Assembly: GCA_900550475.1 (NCBI GenBank)
Contig: URSA01000018.1
Coordinates: 1-45,522 of the forward strand
Length of the DNA stretch: 45,522 nucleotides
Direction of reading: 5' to 3'
Origin: an uncultured Lachnospiraceae bacterium
Lineage (GTDB): Bacteria; Bacillota; Clostridia; Lachnospirales; Lachnospiraceae
A model generated the notes under the pieces. It saw only the letters and a program-made list of their open reading frames with translations. It did not search any database and was not told where the DNA came from. Below are positions 16,170 to 24,992 of this stretch, piece after piece. Each line of letters opens with the position of its first letter. Positions within the stretch are counted from its first letter, which is position 1. Made by a program: the position numbers and the translations under genes.

Positions 16170-17347
16170 AAAAGGATATGTTGACAATCATAAAAAAGGA
16201 GTTTGCCCGGTTCTTCGGAGACAGAAGAATGGTGTTTACCACCGTGCTGATGCCGGGACTTCTGATCTATATTATTTACAGCTTCATGGGAGAGGGCATG
16301 ATGAAGGAGTTTATGCCGGATGAGGGTTATGTGGCGAAGGCGTATGTGCAGAATATGCCCGAGGAGCTCGCCCCTGCCATGAAGGAGATGTCCGCGGACT
16401 GGACCGAGGTGACGGACGCGCAGACGGAGGAGATCAAGACCCTGCTGCAGGACAAGGAAGCGGATGTGCTGGTGATCTTCCCGGAGGATTTCTCCGGCAG
16501 GGTGGCAGCCTATGATGTAAAGAGCGGAGAGACCGCGCCCAATGTGGAGATCTACTACAACTCCACGGAGACGGAATCCTCCCAGATCTACAGTGTGATG
16601 GTGGCGCTGCTGGATTCCTACGAGGCATCCATGACCAACAAATTTGATGTAAACGCAGGGGAAGGCGGCTACGATATGGCGACGGAGAAGGATGTGACGG
16701 GACAGCTGTTCTCCATGATGCTGCCCATGCTTCTGATGACATTCATGTATAGCGGCTGTATCGCCGTTGCCCCCGAGGCGATTGCGGGCGAGAAGGAAAG
16801 AGGAACCATTGCGACCCTTCTGGTAACACCCATGAAGAGAAGCTCTCTGGCGCTTGGAAAGACCATCAGCTTAAGCTGTATCGCGCTCCTCTCCGGTATC
16901 TCCAGCTTTCTGGGCACCATGCTCTCCCTGCCGAAGCTGATGGGCGGTGAGGAAAGCGGCATGAATGCGTCGGTTTATGTGACTTCGGACTATCTGATGC
17001 TGCTTGCGGTGATCCTGACCACGATCCTTGTGCTGGTCGCTCTGATCTCCGTGATCTCCGCGTTCGCAAAGAGCATCAAGGAGGCGGGAACGGCAGTTTC
17101 CCCGCTGATGATCGTGATTATGGGAATCAGCCTGACGCCCATGTTTGCGGGTAACGGGGAGAAGAGCCTTGCGGTCTTCCTGATTCCGATCTACAACAGC
17201 GTACAGTGCATGCATGGCATCTTTGCCTTTACCTATCAGCCTGTGCAGGTGCTTGTGACCGTGCTTGTCAATCTGGTGGTTGCAGGCGGGCTGACGGCGG
17301 TGCTGACAAAGCTGTTCAACAGTGAGAAGGTCATGTTTGCAAAATAG
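16166..17347 (+). CDS. ABC-2 type transporter permease (NatB-like)
   Basis: 393 residues, with the start overlapping the ATPase stop (ATGA at 16166-16169). One N-terminal membrane span (VLMPGLLIYIIYSF) is followed by a large ~150-residue external domain. Five C-terminal spans follow (FSMMLPMLLMTFMYSGCIAV; SLSCIALLSGISSFLG; LMLLAVILTTILVLVALISV; AVSPLMIVIMGISLTP; VLVTVLVNLVVAGG). This topology and the segment AIAGEKERGTIATLLVTPM are typical of NatB/YhaP-type ABC-2 permeases. It forms the exporter with the preceding ATPase. Confidence 0.9.
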   Translation: MKKDMLTIIKKEFARFFGDRRMVFTTVLMPGLLIYIIYSFMGEGMMKEFMPDEGYVAKAYVQNMPEELAPAMKEMSADWTEVTDAQTEEIKTLLQDKEADVLVIFPEDFSGRVAAYDVKSGETAPNVEIYYNSTETESSQIYSVMVALLDSYEASMTNKFDVNAGEGGYDMATEKDVTGQLFSMMLPMLLMTFMYSGCIAVAPEAIAGEKERGTIATLLVTPMKRSSLALGKTISLSCIALLSGISSFLGTMLSLPKLMGGEESGMNASVYVTSDYLMLLAVILTTILVLVALISVISAFAKSIKEAGTAVSPLMIVIMGISLTPMFAGNGEKSLAVFLIPIYNSVQCMHGIFAFTYQPVQVLVTVLVNLVVAGGLTAVLTKLFNSEKVMFAK

Positions 17348-17353
17348 GCGTTC

Positions 17354-17382
17354 TTGACAACGCAAAATGATTGTGCTACCCT
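17354..17382 (+). promoter_or_regulatory. Promoter of the metG leader
   Basis: TTGACA at 17354-17359 and TACCCT at 17377-17382 are 17 bases apart, starting 7 bases after the permease stop and ending about 20 bases before the T-box stem I. Confidence 0.65.
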
Positions 17383-17399
17383 ACATTCATAATAACGTA

Positions 17400-17676
17400 A
17401 AGGCAATGACGAAGAGAGTACCGGTGCGACGGTTTTACAGAGAACCCTTCATGGATCACGGATCCGGCTGAGAGGAGGGGAACGGGGACACGGGGAACAT
17501 GGCTTCCGAGCAGTGCGCTGAGCCGGAAGGTAAGGCGTTGACAGGTCCGCCTGTTACAGCGGGAGGTGTTGCAGGACACCGCAGAGGTTCTCCCTTATAG
17601 GGAGGATGAAGAGAAGTGGTACCACGGGCAATCGGCTCGTCTTCTTGCGCAGTGCGCAGAAAGACGGGCCTTTTTT
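17400..17676 (+). promoter_or_regulatory. T-box riboswitch, methionine type
   Basis: The stem I opening ATGACGAAGAGAGTA (17406-17420) is typical of T-box leaders. The T-box core is GAAGTGGTACCACGGG at 17613-17628. It is followed by a strong terminator: GGCTCGTCTT (17634-17643) pairs with AAGACGGGCC (17661-17670), then TTTTTT. A candidate specifier codon ATG, preceded by GAAC, lies at 17499-17501, matching the methionyl-tRNA synthetase gene downstream. Uncharged tRNA-Met is expected to pair with the specifier and the T-box bulge and prevent termination. Confidence 0.9.
17634..17676 (+). terminator. T-box terminator hairpin
   Basis: The outer stem 17634-17643/17661-17670 has one G-U pair, an inner TGCGCA-GTGCGCA stem extends it, and six T residues follow. 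It is mutually exclusive with the T-box antiterminator. Confidence 0.9.
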
Positions 17677-17716
17677 GTATCATGGAATTGTTTCGGAAAA
17701 GAAAGAGAGGGACAAA

Positions 17717-19693
17717 ATGAGCAAAGAAAAGTATTACATTACGACTGCGATCGCCTATACATCGGGCAAGCCGCATATCGGCAACAACTATGAGATCGTG
17801 CTGGCGGACAGCATCGCAAGGTACAAAAGAGCACAGGGATATGACGTGTTCTTCCAGACGGGAACCGACGAGCATGGACAGAAGATCGAGCTGAAAGCGG
17901 AGGAAGCCGGAATTACGCCCAAGGAGTTTGTGGACAATGTGGCGGGCGTGATCAGACAACTCTGCGATCTGCTGGAGATTTCCTATGACAAATTTATCCG
18001 GACGACGGACAGCGACCATGAAAAGCAGGTGCAGAAGATTTTCAAGAGACTCTACGATCAGGGAGATATTTACAAGGGAGCCTACGAGGGTCTTTACTGT
18101 ACCCCCTGCGAGTCCTTCTGGACGGAATCCCAGCTTGTGGACGGCAAATGCCCAGACTGCGGCAGGGAGGTGAAGCCTGCGAAGGAGGAGGCATATTTCT
18201 TTAAAATGAGCAAATATGCGGATCGCCTGATCGAGCATATCAACTCCCATCCCGAATTTATCCAGCCGGTATCCCGCAAAAACGAGATGATGAACAATTT
18301 CCTGCTGCCGGGCCTGCAGGATCTGTGTGTTTCCAGAACCTCCTTCAAATGGGGAATCCCGGTGGATTTTGATCCGAAGCATGTGATCTATGTGTGGCTG
18401 GATGCACTTACCAACTATATTACCGGGATCGGTTACGATGCAGACGGCAACAGCACGGAGCAGTATAAGAAATACTGGCCTGCGGATCTGCACCTGATCG
18501 GCAAGGATATCATCCGTTTCCATACGATCTACTGGCCCATCTTCCTGATGGCGCTGGGCGAGCCCCTTCCCAAGCAGGTGTTCGGACACCCGTGGCTTTT
18601 ACAGGGCGACGGCAAGATGAGCAAATCCAAAGGAAACGTGATCTATGCGGATGATCTGGTGGACTTCTTCGGCGTGGACGCCGTGAGATATTTTGTGCTG
18701 CATGAGATGCCGTTTGAAAACGACGGTGTGATCACATGGGATCTGATGGTGGAGAGACTCAATTCCGACCTTGCAAACACCCTCGGAAACCTTGTGAACA
18801 GAACCATTTCCATGACCAACAAGTACCTGGACGGCGTGCTGGTGAACAAAAACGCGGCGGACGGAGCGGAGGCAGAGGTGGACGCTGACCTGAAAGCGGT
18901 TGTCACCGCCGCTCACGGAAAAGTGGATGCCAGGATGGACGAGCTGCGCGTGGCGGATGCACTGACGGAGATTTTCGTGCTCTTCAAGCGCTGCAACAAA
19001 TATATCGACGAGACGGAGCCGTGGAAGCTTGCAAAGGAAGAGGCAAAGGCGGACAGACTGGCAACCGTGCTCTACAATCTGGCGGACAGCATTATGACGG
19101 GCGCCTCTCTCTTAAAGCCCTTCATGCCCGGCACCGCAGACCGGATCGCGGAACAGTTCAGGACGACGCTGCGGGATTTCACCGATCTGGAAAAGACCGG
19201 ACTGTACCCGGACGGCAACAAGGTTGTGGAGACACCGGAAATCCTCTTTGCAAGACAGGATCTCAATGAGGTGAAGGAGAAGGCGGAAGCGATGTACGCA
19301 CAGAGAAGGGCTGCCGAGGAGCCTGCTGAGGAGCCCGCAGAACCCGGGATCGATATTGAACCCAAGGCGGAGATCACCTATGATGATTTTGCAAAGCTGC
19401 AATTTCAGGTAGGAGAGATCATTGCCTGCGAGGCTGTGCCGAAGTCCAAGAAGCTGCTCTGCTCCAAGGTGAAAATCGGAAGCACGGTGCGGCAGATCGT
19501 CTCCGGCATCAAGGCGCACTACACGCCCGAGGAGATGGTGGGCAAGAAGGTGATGGTGCTGGTAAACTTAAAGCCCGCTACGCTGGCAGGCGTTGTCTCG
19601 GAGGGTATGCTTTTATGCGCCGAGGACGCGGACGGCAATCTGGCTTTGATGACGCCGGAGAAGAAAATGCCCGCCGGTGCTGAAATTTGTTAG
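17717..19693 (+). CDS. metG: Methionyl-tRNA synthetase
   Basis: 658 residues, start at MSKEKYYITTAIAYTSG with GAGAGGGA about 5 bases upstream; the frame is open further upstream but lies inside the leader terminator. Class I motifs are present: KPHIGN (HIGH equivalent) and KMSKS beginning at K300. A zinc knuckle-type insert CTPCESFW...CPDCGRE lies near residues 130-155. The anticodon-binding helical domain follows, and a C-terminal EMAP/Trbp-like tRNA-binding domain (YDDFAKLQFQVGEII...) makes up the last ~110 residues. It charges initiator and elongator tRNA-Met in the cytoplasm. Expression is set by the T-box leader. Confidence 0.97.
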   Translation: MSKEKYYITTAIAYTSGKPHIGNNYEIVLADSIARYKRAQGYDVFFQTGTDEHGQKIELKAEEAGITPKEFVDNVAGVIRQLCDLLEISYDKFIRTTDSDHEKQVQKIFKRLYDQGDIYKGAYEGLYCTPCESFWTESQLVDGKCPDCGREVKPAKEEAYFFKMSKYADRLIEHINSHPEFIQPVSRKNEMMNNFLLPGLQDLCVSRTSFKWGIPVDFDPKHVIYVWLDALTNYITGIGYDADGNSTEQYKKYWPADLHLIGKDIIRFHTIYWPIFLMALGEPLPKQVFGHPWLLQGDGKMSKSKGNVIYADDLVDFFGVDAVRYFVLHEMPFENDGVITWDLMVERLNSDLANTLGNLVNRTISMTNKYLDGVLVNKNAADGAEAEVDADLKAVVTAAHGKVDARMDELRVADALTEIFVLFKRCNKYIDETEPWKLAKEEAKADRLATVLYNLADSIMTGASLLKPFMPGTADRIAEQFRTTLRDFTDLEKTGLYPDGNKVVETPEILFARQDLNEVKEKAEAMYAQRRAAEEPAEEPAEPGIDIEPKAEITYDDFAKLQFQVGEIIACEAVPKSKKLLCSKVKIGSTVRQIVSGIKAHYTPEEMVGKKVMVLVNLKPATLAGVVSEGMLLCAEDADGNLALMTPEKKMPAGAEIC

Positions 19694-19728
19694 TAAAAAA
19701 TGAAAAAATGAATTTCGCACAAATTTTG

Positions 19729-19757
19729 TTTCAACAAGTTGCGCAATAGTGTATAAT
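19729..19757 (+). promoter_or_regulatory. Candidate promoter for the hydrolase gene
   Basis: A perfect -10 TATAAT at 19752-19757 is preceded at 17 bases by the weaker -35 TTTCAA (19729-19734). Confidence 0.5.
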
Positions 19758-19760
19758 AAG

Positions 19761-19795
19761 TGCATGGTTGGCTTTCGCCGCCATGCATTTATTTG
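19761..19795 (+). terminator. Hairpin after metG
   Basis: TGCATGG (19761-19767) pairs with CCATGCA (19781-19787) with an inner GGC/GCC, followed by TTTATTT. It probably ends metG, although it also overlaps the start of the next transcript. Confidence 0.45.
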
Positions 19796-19814
19796 TGTGC
19801 GGAGGTTCGTGAAA

Positions 19815-20762
19815 ATGAAAAAAGAAGAATTTTATTTTGATTCAAGAGATAACGATACCAAACTCCATGCAGTCAGGTGGATGCCGGACAGTGAAAACGT
19901 GGCGGGCATTGTGCAGATCGTACACGGTATGGCGGAGTATGTGGAGCGTTACGAGGAGCTTGCCGCATATCTGACGGATCGCAATTTCGTGGTGACGGGC
20001 GAGGATCACCTGGGGCACGGAAAGTCGGTGCCGGAGGGCGGGCAGCAGGGCTATTTTTGTGAACAGGATCCGGCGACGGTGGTCGTGCGGGACGTACACA
20101 GACTAAAGAAGATGACGCAGGAGCTCTATCCGGGGGTGCCCTATTTTATTCTGGGGCACAGTATGGGCTCCTTTATTACAAGAAATTATATCTGCCGCTA
20201 CGGCACGGGCATAGACGGCGCCCTGATTCTGGGGACGGGCATGCAGTCCGCAGGACTTCTGCTTGCGTCAAAGACGGTGGCTGCCATAGAGGGAGCTTTC
20301 AGAGGGCAGCGCCATGTGAGCCGCATGATGGACAAGGCAGCCTTCGGAGCATACAACAGGAGGATTGCGGAGAAAAGGACGGACTATGACTGGCTGAGCA
20401 GGGATGAGGAGCGGGTGGATGCCTATATTGCGGATCCGGACTGCGGCTTTGTTTTTACAGTGAACGGTTTCAAGACGTTGTTTGAACTGATCTCCCGTGC
20501 AAAGAAACCGGAGAATTTAAGGAAAATTCCGGCAGAACTTCCGATTTTTATGGCATCCGGCGCGGAGGATCCCGTGGGAAATTATGGAAATGGCGTGGAG
20601 AAGGCATACCGCTCATTACAAGGGGTCGGTGTGCGGGATCTCACATTAAAGCTGTATCCCGAGGACAGACACGAACTTATGAACGAGCCGGACAGGGAAC
20701 AGGTTATGGCGGATATCGCAGAATGGCTCACAAAACATCTTGTCATTCCGCAGACAGTTTGA
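19815..20762 (+). CDS. Alpha/beta hydrolase, monoacylglycerol-lipase-like
   Basis: 315 residues, start at MKKEEFYFDSRDND with GGAGG at 19801-19805. The fold markers are AGIVQIVHGMAEYVERYEEL (oxyanion region HGMAE), EDHLGHGKS, and the nucleophile elbow GHSMG with Ser116. The catalytic Asp is probably in SGAEDPVGN and the His in LYPEDRHELMNE. This matches the serine aminopeptidase S33/monoacylglycerol lipase group, which hydrolyses lipid esters or related small esters. No signal peptide is present, so it is cytoplasmic. Confidence 0.9.
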   Translation: MKKEEFYFDSRDNDTKLHAVRWMPDSENVAGIVQIVHGMAEYVERYEELAAYLTDRNFVVTGEDHLGHGKSVPEGGQQGYFCEQDPATVVVRDVHRLKKMTQELYPGVPYFILGHSMGSFITRNYICRYGTGIDGALILGTGMQSAGLLLASKTVAAIEGAFRGQRHVSRMMDKAAFGAYNRRIAEKRTDYDWLSRDEERVDAYIADPDCGFVFTVNGFKTLFELISRAKKPENLRKIPAELPIFMASGAEDPVGNYGNGVEKAYRSLQGVGVRDLTLKLYPEDRHELMNEPDREQVMADIAEWLTKHLVIPQTV

Positions 20763-20763
20763 T

Positions 20764-21273
20764 ATGATGAAATGTGGTAGTATGATTAACTTTGGCAAGC
20801 GGAAGCAGATTCCGTATGAAATCCGATGGGCGAGGGTCTCCGACTGGCAGGAAACCATGAACATGATCTGGAGAACCTTTATGAAGTTTGAGGCGTGTGA
20901 TTACACGCAGGAAGGAATCGCCAATTTTCACAGTTTTATTTCCGACGGACAGATTTTTAAAATGTTTCTGGAAGGCAGCTACCTGATGATGGTTGCACTG
21001 GACGGTGAGAAGATCATCGGGCAGATTTCCGTCAGAAGCAGGAACCATATCTCGCTTTTGTTCGTGGATGAGGTTTACCACAAAAAGGGAGTGGGAAGGG
21101 CATTAATCAATGCCATGGCGGATTTTCTGCGCAACGAGAGAAAACAGGTATTCATGTCGGTGAAGGCGGCTCCCTATGCAGTGGGCTTTTACCGCAGGAC
21201 AGGCTTTCATATATGCGAACCCGAGCAGGAATTTTCCGGCATCCGGGTGACGCCGATGGAGAAGTTTTTATAG
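20764..21273 (+). CDS. GNAT family N-acetyltransferase
   Basis: About 169 residues. The acetyl-CoA binding region is visible as LFVDEVYHKKGVGRALINAMADFL (V-x-x-x-x-x-x-GVGRAL pyrophosphate loop) followed by MSVKAAPYAVGFYRRTGF, the usual end of the GNAT core. Three in-frame ATGs (20764, 20767, 20782) lie right after the hydrolase stop. No ribosome binding site is convincing, so the start is uncertain and may depend on translational coupling. The acceptor substrate is unknown. Confidence 0.85.
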   Translation: MMKCGSMINFGKRKQIPYEIRWARVSDWQETMNMIWRTFMKFEACDYTQEGIANFHSFISDGQIFKMFLEGSYLMMVALDGEKIIGQISVRSRNHISLLFVDEVYHKKGVGRALINAMADFLRNERKQVFMSVKAAPYAVGFYRRTGFHICEPEQEFSGIRVTPMEKFL

Positions 21274-21289
21274 CGAAACGGAGAGTGAA

Positions 21290-22030
21290 ATGGGAAAAAT
21301 ATTTGATCTGGACAGCCCCCTGGTACGTTTTTTGAATAAGGTGGCGGATCTGATGTGGCTTAACATACTTGTGCTGATATGTTCCATTCCGGTGTTTACC
21401 GCCGGTGCCGCACTGACGGCGGCTCACTATGTGGCGTTGAAGATGAGAAGGGATGAGGAAGGCTACATAACAAAGGAGTTCTTCAGGTCCTTCAAGGCAA
21501 ATTTCAAGCAGGCAACGCTGATCTGGCTTCTGATGCTGGTCATTGCGGTCATACTGGGAACGGATTTCTATCTGATGCGGAACAATGAGGACCTGAAGAT
21601 ACCGCAGGTGCTGCAGGTGCTGATCATGGCTGCATCCGTGCTGTATGTTTTTCTTCTGGTCTGGGTGTTCCCCGTGCAGGCGAAATTTGTCAATCCGATA
21701 TCGAGAACGATCAAGAATGCGTTTGCATTGAGCATGATACAGTTGCCCAAGACAATACTGATGATACTGGCGTACGCGCTGCCGTGGGGCCTTCTGTGGC
21801 TCACACTCAGAGTATTCCCTCTGGTGTTTTTATTCGGCTTTTCCGCGCCCATTTTCATCAGTGCATTTTTGTATAATAAGATGTTCAAGGGATTAGAGGA
21901 GAAAATAAGGGAAAGAATGGCGGAGGAAACGCCGGAGGGGGAAAAGGAGCCGGAAGAGGACGACGGAGTGGAGCAGATTTTCAGCGACACGCCGGTTAAC
22001 TCGGGGGGTGAGCAAGAGGAGAAACACTGA
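21290..22030 (+). CDS. DUF624 (YesL-like) membrane protein
   Basis: 246 residues. The N-terminus GKIFDLDSPLVRFLNKVADLMWLNILVL is the signature opening of DUF624/YesL proteins, with VFTAGAALTAAHYVALKM next. Four to five hydrophobic segments end near residue 205 and a very acidic tail (PEGEKEPEEDDGVEQIF) follows. YesL-type proteins often accompany carbohydrate-uptake genes in Firmicutes. Here the next gene is a diguanylate cyclase and an orphan sugar-ABC ATPase follows. The role of DUF624 is not established. Confidence 0.9.
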   Translation: MGKIFDLDSPLVRFLNKVADLMWLNILVLICSIPVFTAGAALTAAHYVALKMRRDEEGYITKEFFRSFKANFKQATLIWLLMLVIAVILGTDFYLMRNNEDLKIPQVLQVLIMAASVLYVFLLVWVFPVQAKFVNPISRTIKNAFALSMIQLPKTILMILAYALPWGLLWLTLRVFPLVFLFGFSAPIFISAFLYNKMFKGLEEKIRERMAEETPEGEKEPEEDDGVEQIFSDTPVNSGGEQEEKH

Positions 22031-22043
22031 AACGGAGAGGGAA

Positions 22044-23525
22044 ATGAAAGACAGGTACGAGAGAAGAATCATGCTGCAATGGCTGATTCCGGGGGCGATC
22101 CTGTTGGGCATTCTTCTGATCCTGCTGATACGGTTTTCTGTGACGAGCAGACTGACGGAACAGCAGGAGGTGGTGGATGGACTTCAGGATGTTACGGAGA
22201 GCTATGCACAGCAGATAGAATCCACGATGGATTCCATTTGGAAAAGTACGGATCTGGTTGCTTCTTATGTGGCGCAGACGGGCAGGGAAAACTTGGATAT
22301 TTCCGCACTTTTGCATTCCGTGTGCAATGCGGCGGGAGTCTATGATGCGGTGGTCTGCGATGCGGACGGAAATGGTATCAGACCCAGCGGCGAAGAGATA
22401 AAGCTTGGAGAATCCGATTATTTTGCACATGTGAAGAGCGGCGGCAAGCAGATTTTGTACGTGACGGACGACGGCATAGCCGGCGGGGACGCGCTGATCG
22501 CGGTTTCCCCCATCGATGTGGACGGCATCAGGGAGGGTTATGTTCTGGGTTATTATGAGCCGGTGGACCTTTCCGCCCTTTTAAAGAGGTTGAATCTTGG
22601 CACGGGAGCCTGCTTTGTCCTGATCGACCAGAGCGGCAGGGTTGTGACGACGGCGGGCAACAGGGAGAGCTCTTTTGCGGAGAAGACTACGGACTATTTT
22701 GCTTTTCTCAAGCAGGACGAAGAAAATGAGGAGAGCGTGACCAGAATGTATACGCTGATCCAGAATGATATATCCGGTATCTGCTATGTGACCTTAAAGG
22801 GAGAGAGCAAGGCGATCGTCTACGTTCCCATGAAGAACCAGAAGTTCTACCTGCTCACCTGCGTTTCCCAGAAATATATCAATCAGGCAGTGATGAGAGA
22901 GTGGTCTTCCATGCAGTCAATCGTCTGGCAGGTTATCATCCTGATGATGGTGTTTGCCGGGATTGTGATCGTGATGAATATTCTCACCAGAATCCGGGAC
23001 AACGAGAAGAGCAGGGAGATGGCGGACAAGGCGGATACGGATCTTCTGACGGATCTCTACAACAAGGCGGCGACGGAGCGCAGGATCAAGGATTATCTGG
23101 CTGCACATCCCGATCAGATGGGGCTTTTGTTCGTACTTGACATTGACAACTTCAAGAAGATCAACGACACCATGGGACATGCCTTCGGAGACGAGGTGCT
23201 GCACACCTTCGGTATCCAGATCAGGGCGGAGTTCCGCGCAACCGATATTCTGGGACGTACCGGCGGAGATGAGTTTACCATTTTCCTCTGCAATATGAAG
23301 GAGGAGAGCATCATCAGAACCGAAGCGAAGCGTCTGGAGCGCTTCTTCCAGAACTTCCAGGCGGGAGAATATGTAAAGTATTCCGCAACCGCAAGTATTG
23401 GCGCGGCGATCTATCCGCAGGACGGCAAGGATTTCGAGAGCCTTTACAAGGCGGCTGACAGCGCTCTGTATGTGGCAAAGAAGCGCGGAAAGAACCAGTT
23501 GGCATTTTATGGAGACGACAAGTAG
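22044..23525 (+). CDS. Membrane-bound diguanylate cyclase (GGDEF domain) with extracellular sensor
   Basis: 493 residues from the ATG after GGAGAGG (22034-22040). A GTG at 22008 is in frame but lacks a site. One N-terminal span (LIPGAILLGILLILLIRF), an extracytoplasmic Cache-like domain of about 250 residues (VAQTGRENLDIS, YFAHVKSGGKQILYV, GEGYVLGYYEP-like), a second span (VIILMMVFAGIVIVMNIL) and a C-terminal GGDEF domain are seen. The active-site GGDEF at residues 407-411 is intact, and an RxxD inhibitory site (RATD, 398-401) lies five residues upstream. This supports synthesis of cyclic di-GMP with product inhibition. No EAL domain is attached. Confidence 0.93.
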   Translation: MKDRYERRIMLQWLIPGAILLGILLILLIRFSVTSRLTEQQEVVDGLQDVTESYAQQIESTMDSIWKSTDLVASYVAQTGRENLDISALLHSVCNAAGVYDAVVCDADGNGIRPSGEEIKLGESDYFAHVKSGGKQILYVTDDGIAGGDALIAVSPIDVDGIREGYVLGYYEPVDLSALLKRLNLGTGACFVLIDQSGRVVTTAGNRESSFAEKTTDYFAFLKQDEENEESVTRMYTLIQNDISGICYVTLKGESKAIVYVPMKNQKFYLLTCVSQKYINQAVMREWSSMQSIVWQVIILMMVFAGIVIVMNILTRIRDNEKSREMADKADTDLLTDLYNKAATERRIKDYLAAHPDQMGLLFVLDIDNFKKINDTMGHAFGDEVLHTFGIQIRAEFRATDILGRTGGDEFTIFLCNMKEESIIRTEAKRLERFFQNFQAGEYVKYSATASIGAAIYPQDGKDFESLYKAADSALYVAKKRGKNQLAFYGDDK

Positions 23526-23652
23526 ACTTTTGTTCAATCTGCACATGATAAAAAAATAATTTTGGTCAAGTTGTCGGAAGTTTACGCAAAAAAGGCGGAT
23601 TATAAGCAAAACATACAATCAAACAAAAAAACTTTGTGAAATAGTGGTATAG

Positions 23653-23678
23653 CCGTAAAAAAGATTTTTCGGTATACT
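23653..23678 (+). promoter_or_regulatory. -10 element and small palindrome upstream of the sugar-ABC ATPase gene
   Basis: TATACT at 23673-23678 is directly preceded by an imperfect palindrome (CCG-T-AAAA...TTTT-T-CGG, 23653-23672). No good -35 lies at the correct distance, so activator dependence or another promoter is possible. The rest of the 208-base gap is AT-rich with nothing else recognised. Confidence 0.4.
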
Positions 23679-23733
23679 AGGTTCAGATTAATTCATACAG
23701 GAATTTTTTACAGCATGAAAGGAGTCATAAATT

Positions 23734-24846
23734 ATGGCAAGTTTATCTTTAAAGAATGTCTGCAAGGTATATCCCAACGGATTTGAAGCAGTTAAGAACT
23801 TCAACCTTGAGATTGCAGATCAGGAGTTCATCATTTTCGTAGGACCTTCCGGATGCGGTAAGTCCACGACACTTCGTATGATCGCAGGTCTGGAGGATAT
23901 TTCTTCCGGTGAACTGAAGATCGGCGACAGAATCGTAAACGACGTAGAGCCTAAGGACAGAGATATCGCGATGGTATTCCAGAACTACGCTCTGTATCCT
24001 CACATGTCTGTATATGACAACATGGCATTCGGACTTAAGCTGAGAAAAGTTCCGAAGGATGAGATTGACAAGATGGTAAAGGACGCAGCTAAGATCCTTG
24101 ACCTGACCCAGCTGCTTGACAGAAAGCCGAAGGCTCTTTCCGGTGGACAGAGACAGCGTGTTGCCATGGGTCGTGCAATCGTTCGTAATCCTAAGGTATT
24201 CCTGATGGATGAGCCTCTTTCCAACTTGGACGCAAAGCTGCGTGTGCAGATGCGTATTGAGATCGCTAAGCTGCACCAGAGACTGGGCACCACCATCATC
24301 TACGTAACACATGACCAGACAGAGGCTATGACCCTTGGTACCAGAATCGTAGTTATGAAGGACGGTGTAATCCAGCAGGTTGATACACCGCAGAATCTGT
24401 ACGAGAAGCCTTGCAACCTGTTCGTAGCAGGATTCATGGGATCTCCGCAGATGAACTTCCTTGATGCAACCGTAGAGGTTACCGGTGATGTTGCAAGCCT
24501 GAAGATTGCAGGTCACAGCATTCCTCTTCCTCCCGCTAAGTCCAAGAAGCTGATTGACGGCGGTTATGACGGAAAGGTTGTTACCTTCGGTATCCGTCCT
24601 GAGGATGTATATGATTCCGAAATGTATATCGAGGCATCTCCTAACAGCGTATTCGAGTCTACCATTAAGGTATACGAGCTTCTGGGTGCAGAGGTTTACC
24701 TGTACTTCGATCTGGAAGAGTTCCCTGTAACCGCAAGAGTAGATTCCCGTACCACAGCAAGACCTGGCGACAATGTTAAGTTTGCTTTGGATGTTGAGAA
24801 GATCCACGTATTCGACAAGGAAACCGAGCAGGTTATCACCAACTAG
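23734..24846 (+). CDS. Carbohydrate ABC transporter ATP-binding protein (MsmX/UgpC type)
   Basis: 370 residues. Walker A GPSGCGKST (37-45), signature LSGGQRQRVAMGRA, Walker B FLMDEPLSNLDAKL, the H-loop VTHDQTEA and a C-terminal TOBE regulatory domain identify the MalK/UgpC/MsmX class that powers sugar importers. No permease or binding-protein gene is adjacent. It therefore probably serves several importers encoded elsewhere, as MsmX does in Bacillus. Its codon choice (gta, ctt, cgt, few rare codons) differs from neighbours and suggests high expression. Start ATG follows AAAGGAG (23718-23724). Confidence 0.93.
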   Translation: MASLSLKNVCKVYPNGFEAVKNFNLEIADQEFIIFVGPSGCGKSTTLRMIAGLEDISSGELKIGDRIVNDVEPKDRDIAMVFQNYALYPHMSVYDNMAFGLKLRKVPKDEIDKMVKDAAKILDLTQLLDRKPKALSGGQRQRVAMGRAIVRNPKVFLMDEPLSNLDAKLRVQMRIEIAKLHQRLGTTIIYVTHDQTEAMTLGTRIVVMKDGVIQQVDTPQNLYEKPCNLFVAGFMGSPQMNFLDATVEVTGDVASLKIAGHSIPLPPAKSKKLIDGGYDGKVVTFGIRPEDVYDSEMYIEASPNSVFESTIKVYELLGAEVYLYFDLEEFPVTARVDSRTTARPGDNVKFALDVEKIHVFDKETEQVITN

Positions 24847-24863
24847 TGAAACAGTAACGAAGT

Positions 24864-24905
24864 GGGCTGTGAAAAATGAGAAATCATTTTTTCACAGCCC
24901 TTTTT
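24864..24905 (+). terminator. Rho-independent terminator
   Basis: GGGCTGTGAAAAA (24864-24876) pairs with TTTTTTCACAGCCC (24887-24900), followed by TTTTTAT. Confidence 0.92.
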
Positions 24906-24930
24906 ATACCAGCAGGAACGCCGTTTTTGC

Positions 24931-24959
24931 TTGCGAAAGGGGCAAAAATAGACTATCAT
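24931..24959 (+). promoter_or_regulatory. Promoter for the CdaR-like regulator
   Basis: TTGCGA (24931-24936) and TATCAT (24954-24959) are 17 bases apart, placed between the terminator and the ribosome binding site GGGAAGGAAG (24976-24985). Confidence 0.55.
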
Positions 24960-24992
24960 AAAATAAGAAAATGTCGGGAAGGAAGTGCGTAT

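Noticed and set aside
17453..17455. Second ATG in the T-box stem I as specifier
   Set aside because: It lies in the distal part of stem I, whereas the specifier is on the 3' side near the base, so 17499-17501 fits better.
23749..24807. 352-residue open frame antisense to the sugar-ABC ATPase
   Set aside because: The plus-strand protein has all ABC motifs; the antisense frame is an effect of its codon choice.
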